A stretch of DNA of 64,000 nucleotides from the NCBI RefSeq assembly GCF_000308855.1, contig NZ_BAGM01000096.1, forward strand, positions 62,001 through 126,000, written 5' to 3'. Both the position numbers and the translations under genes were made by a program. Numbering within the stretch: the first letter of the stretch is position 1; every line of letters starts with the position of its first letter. Shown here piece by piece: positions 44,274-56,400 of this stretch. The stretch is from Nocardia veterana NBRC 100344 (GTDB lineage: Bacteria; Actinomycetota; Actinomycetes; Mycobacteriales; Mycobacteriaceae). Under the pieces are notes generated by a model that made no database searches, was not told where the DNA came from, and was given only the letters and a program-made list of their open reading frames with translations.

Positions 44274-44479
44274 CCTACACGCCCGCGCGCAGCTCGTCCA
44301 TACGGCGTGCCGGGCGAATTCAGCGGTCACGTCGGACACGGTCTCGTTGTCGCTCACCTCGATACCTCCGTGGGACCACAGGGGCCGTCGAGCTCTTCCT
44401 CGGTGCGCCATCCGAGGGTGCGCTGGAACCGGTAAATACCTGCGGCGCGTTGCAGGTCACGTAACGTGATGACATCCGG
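44139..44479 (-). other. Post-stop open frame and coupled small ORF downstream of the giant gene
   Basis: Right after the TAA of the giant gene (44480-44482) the same frame continues for 41 sense codons, beginning PDVITLRDLQRAAGIYRFQ and ending PCGPTEVSR, with protein-like composition. Its TGA (44354-44356) overlaps a GTG (44357) that has GGAGG 7 bases upstream and opens a small ORF starting VSDNETVSDVTAEFAR, which runs to 44139 antisense to the P450 end. A shift near 44305 would instead give MDELRAGV and stop at 44275, just past the P450 stop. This looks like the remains of one or two small genes, or a read-through tail. Confidence 0.4.
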
Positions 44480-47400
44480 TTATTCGAGACCGGGCAGGCA
44501 TGACGCGGCTGCCAGAGCCGCCGTCAGCCGGATGCCGAATTCGCTTGCCAGCTCTCGGAACTCGTCGATCGCGCGCCGGCTCGTGCCGTCGGCGTCGACT
44601 TCGGTCATGATGACAGTGAGCGCCTCCCGCAGCTCCGGCTCGGTGCCGCCCATACGCGACGCGGTGTCCCGTAGTGGTTCTATCGCGGTAAGGAGCCGAT
44701 TCCGATACTTCGCCCATCGCTCCTTTTCGTTTTCGTCGGATACGCCGGGGAGGCGGATGCGTTGCTCCGCTTCGGCGAGGGCCGCTGCGACCGCCGCCAT
44801 TCCGCTGAGTTGTGTGGTCGTTCGCATGACAAGCCGTGTCGTGTCGATGACTCGCTCGAGCAGAGCGATCTGCTCCGTACTCATTTCCTCGGCAAGCATC
44901 CGTTCACGTAGGTCGTTCAACCATGCCAGCTCGCGGGCGCCGGCCCTGCCCTCGCCCAAACTGGTCAGATCGAGATCGAACCGTGAGCCCGGGTTCTCCA
45001 GCGCGGCGAGCAATGTCCGTCTCCGGGCGACGAGTGCATCCCATATCGGAACCAGGGCGGCATCCAGGCGACCCGAACTCGGCACTGCGTCCGTGGCGGT
45101 TACGGCGGGCTGTCGACCGGCCGATGCCTCCGACCGATCCTGCGTGAGTAGATATTCCAGATCACCGCTCAGCCGGTGAACCGCCTCGTCGCTCGCCGTG
45201 AGCGTGCCCGCATCCCGAATCAGGTCGCGAAGTTGTTCGGAGTCCGCTGTGTCGGCACCTGCTCGGCGCAAGCGGTCCTGGAGAACGAACGAGGCGAGTC
45301 GGAGATCCAGAAATTCCGAGCCGACTTCTCGAAAAGCATCGCTGAAATCCCCGCGCGTCCACACGAGAGAATCCCGCTGATGCTCGGCCTCCACCACCGT
45401 CGCACCGAGTCGATACAGGTGTTGGACCCGGTATTTGATCCTTCGCAAGGACGACGCATCCTCGGCCGCTCTCGCTACGGCCGTTTCGAGCGTGGCGGAA
45501 AGCGTTCGGGGGAAGCGCAGAGCGCGGGCGGCGCTTGTCAGGCCGAAAGCCCGCGCCAGCGACCGGTGCAGTTGCTGAGTGTGCTGGGTCAGTTCTGCCT
45601 CGGCTGCTCCAACCGTCCGTGTCCACCGTTCCAGACGCCGTATGCGGTTGATCAGCTGCGTTGCCGGCTCCAACATGTCGAACCGGTCGGTGGCCGCGGC
45701 GAACTCGGGCGTCGGCGCCCCGATGCTGCGCACTCGCGCGGCTGCCTGTGCGATCCAGTGGTCCGATACCCGGCCGTTCTCGCTGCCGAGCAGTCGTTTC
45801 AGCTCGTCACTGACCTCCCGATACTGAGTGAGCCAGTTCTCCGACGTTGCGGTCTCGGGCGACACGAGATGCGCCGGATGCGCCGAGAGCCGCCCGAGCA
45901 GCCCCCGCAGGGATTGCCGTAGCCGTTCGATCTCGGCTTCGGCCCAACGCACCATCGCGGACCGGGCATCGACGTCGTTCGGCCGGAGTTCTTTGACGAT
46001 GCAGCAGGGAGTCACCACAACAAGATCACGGCCGAGTCCAGGATTGTCACCCGCTAGTTCACTCAGTTCGCGCGGTGTGGGGAAGTCGGCCGAGAGTCCG
46101 GAAAACCGGTGCAGAATCTCATCGAGAAGTTCTCGGTCAGCCGGTGTGCTGCGCCGCCGCAGGGCCGCCGCCGCCCTCCGAATGCTCTCGGCCGACCCGT
46201 ACAGTTGGTCCAGGTTATCGGACCACCGGGCCGATTCGTCCCGCATCGCAGCAGCACCGTATTCGGTGATCGACCACACGACTATCTTGTCTACACCCCT
46301 TCGCCGGAAATCGGCTTCCAAGCGAGCGGAAAAGGCTTCGTAGAAACCGTTGTCCGAAACATTCTCATCCAGAGTCGACTCGTCGGTGACAACGATATGT
46401 CCGTCTTCGTCCATTTCGATGTCGAAGGTCAGCAATCCAACACTATCGCCATTCTCGTCGAAGATCTCCCCACCGATGACGATCGCGCTGACGGCCGGAG
46501 TATACGATCGCGTTGTCGAATTCTCACCCAATGCGGTTTCGAACCACCATTCGGCTCGATATCGCGCCCGTGCGCCTTTCACCCAGTACGGCCCGTATCG
46601 ACCCTCTTCGAGGCCGACACCGACGAGAAGTCCGTTGTAGGGTTCCGAATGCGTCAGTAGTTCGCGGAACGACAGATCTGCCGCGGTACCGACTGCCGGC
46701 GGGACGAGGTAGGGGGTTGTCATCGACTCCGGATTCGCCCGCCGTTGTGATGGCTCGGTTGCCATATATGCGGCATAGTCCCTGACGACGGCGACACCCG
46801 AAGCGATCAGCAACCGCCTTCCGAGGTCCGGATCGTCTCCGGTCAGATTCAGCACATCCGCCGGTAACGAACCTGCCGCGCCGGACCGCTCGAGTCGGCC
46901 CAGAAATTCCGCTACGCGCCGTCGGTCCGAGGGGCTGGCGTCGGTGAAGATGGCTTCCGCACCCTCATACAATCGCTCGACGGTCAGTGCGAACACGCCG
47001 TCAGCATCGTTCCACCGGATACCGGGCTCGCCGGCGACCAGCACGCTTGCTTCGATCTCGGGGGCGAACTCCATGCGGTCGGCGGCCGGCCCGAAGAACT
47101 CATCGTCCAGCCGGGCGAAGAACGAGCTGTAAACTTCTACAGGATATTTCCCTCGGTGGTTTACTCCGCTCGCGGAAACCCGGACCACAATCTTATCGTC
47201 CCGATCGAACTCGATGAAAAATTCCGGCCACCACACAACCAGGCCCCTTTCGGGGTCCTCCAGCGTCCCGGAAAAGACGAGACCTTGCACGTGGCGTACC
47301 ACGCCGGTGTCACGTGGCATCGACGGATTCTCTGCGACCGTGTAACCAGCCCTGGTGACGGTGAATATGAGGCGCCCGTATTGCCCGTCCAGTCCCTGAA

Positions 47401-50400
47401 GCCGGCGCAGTAGCAGCTCATTGTCGGGCTCGCCGACAGCCAGGAGCTCGGCCAAGGATACCGAGGCCGGATCGGCAGCACGGACAGCCGGCTGCTCTTC
47501 GGGCTCGGAGGACGGCACACCGGAATCTGTTCCGGCGCCCGGGAACATCGGCAACGCAAGAGGTCCCGGCAGGTCTTGGACATCGCCCTCACTGTTGTAG
47601 AGCACCGCAACAAGACGACGGTCGTGCACTTGTAGCTGTGGTGGACGCCGATCGGCGGTATAGACGAATTCGTCGCCGTCCGGGTCGAAATATTCGACAG
47701 TGCCGGGTCGGTTCCTGCTGTGCCCCAGAGTTACGAAATGCGAGCCCGGGCCACTGTCGGACAGGCTGATGCGGTTGTGGTCCGGGTCCACCAGTTGCCA
47801 GGCAACCACTGCGATCGCCCCTGGCGGCAAGGCCAACACCCGCCGCTCCAACGAGTCCCACGATTCGATCTCCCGGAACCGACCACCGGTGGCACGCTGG
47901 GCGGACAGCGGAAACACGCCACGCAAGCCGATCTCCCCGGGCCGCAGATGGCCGAGGTCGGTCCGTCCGGTCCGTTCCCGCACCCGACGCATGCATTGTC
48001 TGAAACAGTCGACAAGTTGCGTCTCGGGCGACTTCTGTTGTCCGATCGGGAATTCCGGTTGCGTGAACAGCGCCGGATTGATTTCGGACGGCGGCCGCCA
48101 CACCTGCGCCGCCTCCTCGTAATCATTCGCGTAGGCCAGCAGCGCAGCCTCCGTACCCGGCCTACCGACCAGTGTCATGCCGAGAGGCTCACCGGTGCGC
48201 GGGTTGTATCCGATGCGAAGTGTGATTGCCGGGTACCGGGCCCTGCCGGAGAGTTGCACTGTCGCGTCCTGCGGAAACAGCAGCACGTCCGCTCCGACCG
48301 CATCGAAGGCCGCATCGAGTCGCTCCCGGGCCGTGCCGATCACCCGATCGCGGTGGATGTGGTACTCCGCCAAGACTTCCGGATCGGTCAGGTCGATGGC
48401 TTCGGCGTGGGCCAGATGGTCCCACCCGTACGCGGCCGCGCCCTCCGTGACCTCGAGGTATCGGATCATTTCGCTGAGGGATCTGATCGGCGCGTTGGGG
48501 GGCAGGCGATCCAGGTACCGGTTGATATCCCGCTTGAATTCCCACGGAAACAGCAGAGGGGGTAGGTCTGCGTTGTGAACATCTACCGGATTCAACGTCG
48601 CGCCGAGCGCGCGGAGCACGGCGTGTGCTCCGGCGAGATTATCGGGGGCGCCGACTACCCCGATACGGCAACCGTGCAGTGCCCCTGTGGACAGTGCGGC
48701 TGTGTAGTCCGTGCCCGCCCGATCGGCAGGGCTGTCTGTCGTGGCAATCGCCGGATCGAGTCCGGTCAACACGGTGATCAGAATTGCCGCGTCCCGCACG
48801 GATCGAGTCATCACGCCGAGCGTGTCCAGAGAACTCGCCCCCGGCACCATCCCGTCCGTATCCAGAAGATCGATAGGTTTGAAGCCGATCACCGACTGCC
48901 ACACGGCTGGACTGACAATCGAGCCCGAGGTTTCAGAGGCGATAGCTGCTGCGGCCAGCCCGGCCCCGACGACTGCCGCCGGACCGCTACTCGAACTTCC
49001 TGTCGTGGCCGACGGCGAGTAGGGATTGTGCCCGCGTCCGCCGACAGCGCTGTAACCGGCCGGCATCAGGCTGCTCATACAGTCGCCGAGTTCGGTCATG
49101 TTGGCCTTGGCGATGATCACTGCTCCCGCCAACCGCAGACGTCGCACGACCTCCGCATCACGTACCGGATACGAGTTCCGCAGCGCGTCGGACCCCGCGG
49201 TTGTCGGCATGCCTTCGACGTCGATGCTGTCCTTCACTATGACCGGCACCCCGTGCAGAGGACCTCGGACAATTCCTGCCCGACGTTCGGCATCCAGGCG
49301 CTCCGCATCGGCGAGCGCATTCGGATTGACCGCAATAACCGCGTTCAGCGGCGGGTATGTGCTGTCGGACAGCCTGATTCGATGTATGTACCCTTCGGTC
49401 AGCCTCACCGACGTCGTCGCTGCGTCGGTCATGGCACGTTGTAACGTCTCGATGTCCGCTCGTTCCAGATCGACCGCCGGTGCCGTACTGTCCGAGCTGC
49501 TCGGGCGAGCGAAGAACGGGTCGCCTGTCACTTCCGCGATCTCCAGTATCGAGTCCAGCCATTCGTCCAGGTCCGCGTCGTAGCGACCGATGTCCACAGA
49601 GCGATCGGCCGTCCGAGTGGCCGCGTCGACAATGACACGGTATCGGTCGTTGCGGCGCAGTCCGGCTTCGTTCAGCGCCGCTATCACCGTGTCGATTCGG
49701 CCGAGAAGCGAATTCGCTCGGGCTATACCGCGAAGAATGCGTATCGTGGCGGCCAACCGGGCAGACTTCGTTGCCTGCGAGTTCATCAAGCGGATCAATT
49801 CGGATCCGCCCCAACCCAGTTCGTCGAGCACTGGAAGTTGGACTCCGAACTCGCTGCCCAAACCATCCAGCAAAGCCATGAACGCCGTGCGGCGCTGACC
49901 CACAACCGCTTCCCGCATCGCGGCCAGACGTCTGCGCAACCGTGCGGAACTGGACTGTTCTCGCACCGGGTTCCGTATTTCACCCCCTGTCGCAGCCACG
50001 TCGGCCCGCGCGGAGGTCACGTGTTCGACCACCGCGGCCAGGTCTTCGTTCAGCAGATGCGTCGTGTCCTCGAGCTGGGCGATGGTGGTCGTTCGCTGCA
50101 TCAGTCGACGCACCTCGGCGACCTGTGCCTCATCACCCGACGACCGGGCAACCGCCAACAGGCGCCGCAGCCGTTCGAGCAGCAGCATCACCCCGGCACG
50201 GGAATCCCAGGCCGCCAGGCCATACTGCGATGCTGCCGAAAATATCTCCTGGCGTGAGGTCTCGGCGGACCGCAACACCTGCTCGTATTCCTCTGTCCTG
50301 GTTCCCACCGCATACAGCGCGTCCGCTTCGGACGCGAGCCGATGGACAGGCTCGGTAGCCTGAACCACAGCGGCAAGAGCGGAGTCGATCACCGGAATCA

Positions 50401-53400
50401 GGGCACCCAGCGGCCGAAAACCCGCTGCCGCACTCTTGATGCCGTGCAACGCAGCCAGCGGCATGGCAATCAGTCGCATCGCTTCGGCGGCCTCTCGCAT
50501 CAGGCTCGTCTCCACTGCCTGGACCGCCTCGGCCCACGCGGACAACCGATGAATCTTCTCGACAAGACTTGTCACCGAGCAGGATTCGGCGAACGCCTCG
50601 CTTGTGGCTACGAGCTCCGGCACGGCGAGGCCTTGTTCCTGCCGCTGGCGCACCACGTGTTGTATCCATGCGTCGTCGACCGCCGCGTCGAGTTCGATGC
50701 CGAGCATGTCGATCAGGTCGTCGCGAAGCCGACGATGCCTGGTGAGCCGAGCTGCCCAGGCGGGCGAGCCGGCGCGCGTCAGTTTCCCGGCGTCGGCATC
50801 ATCAGGTTGAAGCCGGTCGGCCACTTGTTGCCGCAACTGCATCGCTCGCTCCCAGGCACGGCGCGCCACCTCCAGCCGGATGCGCGACTCGTCCTGCCGA
50901 TGCCGAGGTAGCGGAGGCACGAGATCGGAAGTTTCGGCACCAGTCTGCGATTCCGGGCCCTCGAACGGCTTACTGCCGATCAGGCCCTCGGGCCCGCCCG
51001 GCCGGGGTTCGCGATCGCTGCGCTCCTCCGGCTCCTCCGGATCGATCTGCGGCTCCACCAGGCCGTTGGCCTCGAGATACGGACGGAGGTCGGAATCCGG
51101 ATTCAGGAACCTCGCGATCACGTCGGTGAGGAGCAACTCCTGGTGCCGGAAGATGTTGTCATACAGCCACTCACCGACCGCACGAGTGAAGCCACCCGCT
51201 TCGTCGACCAGTCGCTCGACTTCGTCCCCGACAGTGCAAGCCAGAACCTTGTTCCAGAGATACGAATAGTACGTCGCATGATAATCAGCTTCGAACATAT
51301 GCCCGAAAAGCTGGAGCGGGCCGACCCCCAGAACCGTCGGGAGGCCAAGGCCGGCCGCTACCAGGACATTGTTCTCGAACTCCTCGACTTTGGTAGCCAA
51401 GTCTCCATACACAGGGACTTCCGACGGCGTGAGCCGATGCCACGCGAGATCCAGCTGAGCGAATGCCATGAGCCTCGCCAGCTCCAAACCACGATATTCG
51501 CGAGCCGAATCTCGAATGTGCTCCAATATCGCCGGAGGAGCTGGGTCGCCGGTTTCGTAGTGGAATGCATATTTCGGCAGGAACTGGAGCGCCAATACGC
51601 CGCCCAGTTCGCCGACGCCCTCGGTCCACGTTCGCGGCAGGCGCCGATCCGATACGACGTTGACACCTTCACCGAGCAGATCGTTCAGCCCGTGGCCGAA
51701 CTCATGAAAGAGCCCCTCCGTCTCCGGCCAGGTCAGCAACGTGACATCTGCGTTGTCGCGTGGCTTGGCGATATTCATGCAGATCATCGAGATCGGGATG
51801 CGACCCAGGGGGCCGAATCTGTCCATGACCGGGTAGGTGATCTGCCCGCCCTTCTTTCCCGGCCGCTGGTATGGATCGAACAGAAGCAGTCCGATCTCCG
51901 CCCCGTCGGAATCCGTGACTGCGATGACTCTGACATCAGCATGATTGGTCGGGATATCTCGGCGTTCGGTGAATTCCACTCCGAACAAACTCTGGTAAAG
52001 CTGGAATATTCCCTGGACAAGTACCTGGTTCAGTTCCAGGTATCGACCGACGACCTGGTCATCGATTCCGCCGCGCCGCGCTGCTGCGGTCGCGAGCGCA
52101 TGATCGATATCCCACGGCTCGAGGTGGTCCTCGCCGGCGACGGTCGCCGCTTCGCGTATTTCCCGGCGCGCCGCCGCCGCTATATGTGGCGTCAGCTTCT
52201 GTAGAACCGTCGACGCCACCTCGGGAGCGACAGGTTCCTGGTCCGCGATGAATGCCGCATGATGCGGATATCCGAGCAGCGCGGCTCGCTCGGCTCGCAG
52301 ACCGATCATCTCCACCACGATCTCGGTATTGTCGTAGCGCCCGCCGCGGCAGAGCTGTGTCGCCGTCCGATGGACTCTTTTCCGCACAGCACGGTTCTCC
52401 AGGAGACGCAACAACGGCTGCCAGCTACCTGTCGTCATCTTCTCGAGCTGCAACAAGAAGCGGCCGTCACCAGCGGCGACGATCCTCGGATGGTCGGTCG
52501 GCAACCCCGCTAACTCATGCTCGGCCACCGGCACCGCGGCAGCATCCAGCGCATTAGCCTTGTTCACCTGGAACCGGGATTTGAGCTGCTCCAGCCTCGC
52601 GTCGATGCGAGCGATCACCGCCCTGTCTGCATCCGCCAGACCCGCGCCGGCAGCGCGAAATTCAACATGAACCCGTTCCAACAAGGCAAGCTTCCGTGGG
52701 CCCAGGTTCAATTCCGCGCGGCGTTCGTACATATCGACGATCCAGCCGCCCAGTTCCGCATCGGTCAGGACACGGTGTCGTGCTTCGGCGACGATCTGAC
52801 ACAAAGCCGCCCACGCGCCACGAATTCCCGCATGGCTGTTCGGGTCCGAAGCGTCGATAATACGCACCGCGTTGAATACGGGCCTGACTTGGGAACCCGC
52901 CGCACAGTAGCGGTCGAATATCTGGTCGAACGTCCATCGGCCGGGATTCCCGATCATCTCCACCAGGTCGGCAATATCGGTCAGCCACAGCTCTACCGCG
53001 CGTTTCGCGGCTGGAACGATATCCGAGACTTCGACAAGATCCAGACGCGGCAATCCGAACGGTCCCGTCCGGTTCAACAACGGGTTGGCATGATCACCGT
53101 ACCGCCGGGCCCGCTGCTGCAGCTCGAGGTATTCCGCAGTGTGATGAACCAGCGTGGACGCCTCGAGGTATTCCACAACAGCATCGGCCAGCCGCGCGGT
53201 TTCCTCGCCGGCCGCTGCGCTCAATCGCCGCAGTTCCGCCATCGGATCACCGTCAGCGCCCGCGGGCTCCGCCGTCGGTTTCGTCGTGCCGGTCAGCCTG
53301 GTCAATGCCGCGGCCGCAGCCGCGCGGCGGGCGGGCAGGGCCTCGGTCAATGTGCGGTCCCCCTCGATCGCGCGCGCGGTCGCCTCCTGGGTATCCCTTT

Positions 53401-56400
53401 CCAAGTGCATCGCGCCGACAATCCACGTACGCAGGGCCGCCGGAGCAACCCCTGCCATCCGCGACCACCCGACCTCATCCAGCGAACGCAGATAGCCCTG
53501 CAGCCGTTTCATCGGTTCCTCGAGGTGCAGACGTACCTCGAGCTCCGATGATGCGACCCCGAGCAGCGGAGCCAAGGACTCGCGCGCATCCTGCGCACGC
53601 TCCCTCATCCGTGCCAGCGAGTCTGGACCGGGTTCGAACGGCGCCAACCCGAGCCGCGTTGCCACCGCCCGCAGCCGATTCCCGGCCGAACGCCGCTGCC
53701 GCCAGATCTTCTCGATCTCGGAAGGTGACGGCGGGGACGAATTCGCGCGGACACCGTCTCGGCCGAGTTGCTGATCGTGATCGTTCGGCCGGCTTCCGAT
53801 GCGGCCGTCCGGTCCGGACAGGTGGGACACCGCCATGTACTCATCCAGCGGCCCGGTGCCGGCCACGCCCGGAAAGACCCAGTCGAGCGGCGCAACCCCC
53901 GTGCGTGGCCCTGTGACAGGCTGCGGGAGGCCGGACAATTCCGCGATTTCAACCGGCGTCACCGTGTCCTGCCCGTACTCCCGCAGGTACAGCCCCACGA
54001 ACTCCGGCGCGAGATGCGCCCGTCCCGATTCTCGGTTGACCACCATCGCTTTCGACATGCCCGCGCGGCGGGCGGCCTCCGCGAGCGGCACGCCCGCGTC
54101 CGCACGCAGGAACCTCAGATATTCGCCCACGTGCCGGTACCCCTCGGGAAAGCGTGGCTTGCCGGGCGTCAAGGCACGCAGGTACGCCTCCACCTCGGGC
54201 CGCTTCGGCCACCGCCGACCAGCCTCGAGGTCCGCGACGACCTCGGGGGCGACATCCATCTTCTCGGCGACGTACCGCATCGGCAGGCCTACGCGTGCCC
54301 GCAGCGCCCCGAGGCAGGCACCGACCTCCGCGCCGTCGTCGACGGGACCGGTACCCGCAGCAAGCATCCGCAGGTGCGACTGCCACGCCGCTGTGGCGGG
54401 AGGCAGCCGTTGCGACGATTCCCGGTGCGCGACAGTCACTTCCAGCACGCCGAGCCGATGGGCGAACCCGCCCGGCGTGAAACCGGCCTGCTCCCGGAAG
54501 AACCGTAGCGCCGTGCCGACGACCGGTTCGCGCATCGTCCCGAGCGCGGGGAAGAAGTGCTGCGCCAAGGCGGCGTACAGCCGCCGCACCTCCGGCTCGC
54601 GCCGCATCAGAGTGCGCAACTCGGCGATCGCGTTCGAGGCCCCCGCCGGGGACATGAGAATCGCGTCTATCTCTTCGTGCCGGTGCGGCAGCGCCACCCG
54701 CAGCGCACGCAACCAGCTCTCGACACGTTCGAACCCGTGCGGGTGCGGAACCGCTTCCCGTCCAGAGCCATCCACCGAATCATGCGGCCGGGCACCGACA
54801 CCCTCGGAGCCCGCGGCCGCCGACCACGGCGTCGCCTTCGGCCTGACACCCGGCTCGGCCCGGCTCGCGATGTGCCCCTCCCCGCCCCTGCTTTCGCGCG
54901 ACACCGGTCGCGACTCGGCCACTGCCCGTCGCATGCTCCACGGCGTCGGCAGTTCGCGTTCACCGACCGCGGCTGTCGTGCCCGACGTATCGGTGGCGTC
55001 CGGTTCCCGCTCCGGCGAATCGTCCTGTGAGCGGCCGTCGATCAGCCCCGCCGAGCCGTTCCGGGCCCGGGGCGCGCCCAGCCCTTCCGGTCGCGCCCGG
55101 GTGTCGCCCGAGTTGCCCTGTCGGACAATCGGTTTCAATTCGAGCATGGTCCGCTCGTACCAGTGCCCCAGCCCTCGGTTCTCGAATTCGGCGGCGAGTG
55201 CGCCTAGGCGGTGCCACAGCGGCAGCAGTTCGGTCGCAAGGGCGCCCTCGGTCCGGTCGACGAGTACGGCCTTGTCCCCTGAGATATCGAAATGTCTTGC
55301 GAGAGGGCCCAATACCGAGGTGAGCCAGGCGACGTCGGGGCTGTCGACGCGCCCCCGCGAGCCGGTGGCGCGGTCATCGCTCGGATGCCCCGCCGCGATG
55401 CGTTCGTGCCACGGTCGGGCGCCGATGCCGCCGAGGTCGTCCGAGGACGGTCTGCTGCCGATGTGGCCGGTCGGCGACACGTCGCCGTCATCGCGTCCGG
55501 CCGATTCCTCTCGCGCGCCCGCGGGGCTCTCGTCGAGCCGGTCGGCTCGGGCACGCAGGCTCGGCACGAGCTTGTCCAGGAAGCGGCGCTCGAGATCCAG
55601 CAGGGCGTACGCGCGCAGCAAGGCCGTCGACAACTCGTCGAGACCGTAGACGAACGGGCGCAACGCGCTGACGACCGTATCGATCGTCGCCGGCAGCGTG
55701 TGGAGGGTCGCCGGCTCGAGCCCGGCGAAGACGTGCTGCCACACGCCTCCGGTCACGGCGTCGAGGACGGCGTCCGACCCGCTCCCGTCCCGCCGCTCGT
55801 TCCAGGTGCGCCCGAGAGCGACCAACGCGCTGTCGAGCTCGTCGTAGCGGTGCAGCAGCGCGCGGCAGGTGCTCGCGTCCACGGCATCGAGCGAGGTGGC
55901 GACGTACTCCGGATAGTAGGCGGCCTTGTTGGCTTCCCGGTACGAGTCTGCGCCGGTGGCCGTGCGCCACAACTCTATAGCCGCAGCCAAGCGGTCCAGG
56001 ACGTGCTCGCCCGGCGGTGCGATCCCGGTCGGCCGGTCGAGTTCGTCTGTCGCGGTGAGCAATCGGTGCGCGTTCCGCCACTGGCGGCCGACGGCACGTT
56101 GCTGTCCGTCGGCGAGTGGATCCGACTCCAGTTGCGCGAGCGTGGTTTCCATCTCCGCGACGGTCAAAACCGCATCCGGGTCGCCGGTCAGCCGAGGATC
56201 GCCCGCCGCCCGCCGCTCCCGGCTGAACGCGCGCAGCGCACCGTCCCGAAGCTGCTCCAGCTGCCGCCGTCCGCGGGTCCCCGGCGCCGCGAACCCGGGG
56301 TCGACACCCAGCGCCCCGGCTGCCAGCAGCAGCTCCGCACGCCACGACAGTTCTTGGTGCTCCGCGGGACGGCTGCCGATCATGCCCTCGGGTCCGTCGG

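Noticed and set aside
53799..55649. Rightward open frame of 616 codons inside the giant gene
   Set aside because: Arg/Ser/Pro-rich shadow frame over the HTH and disordered part; no ribosome site.
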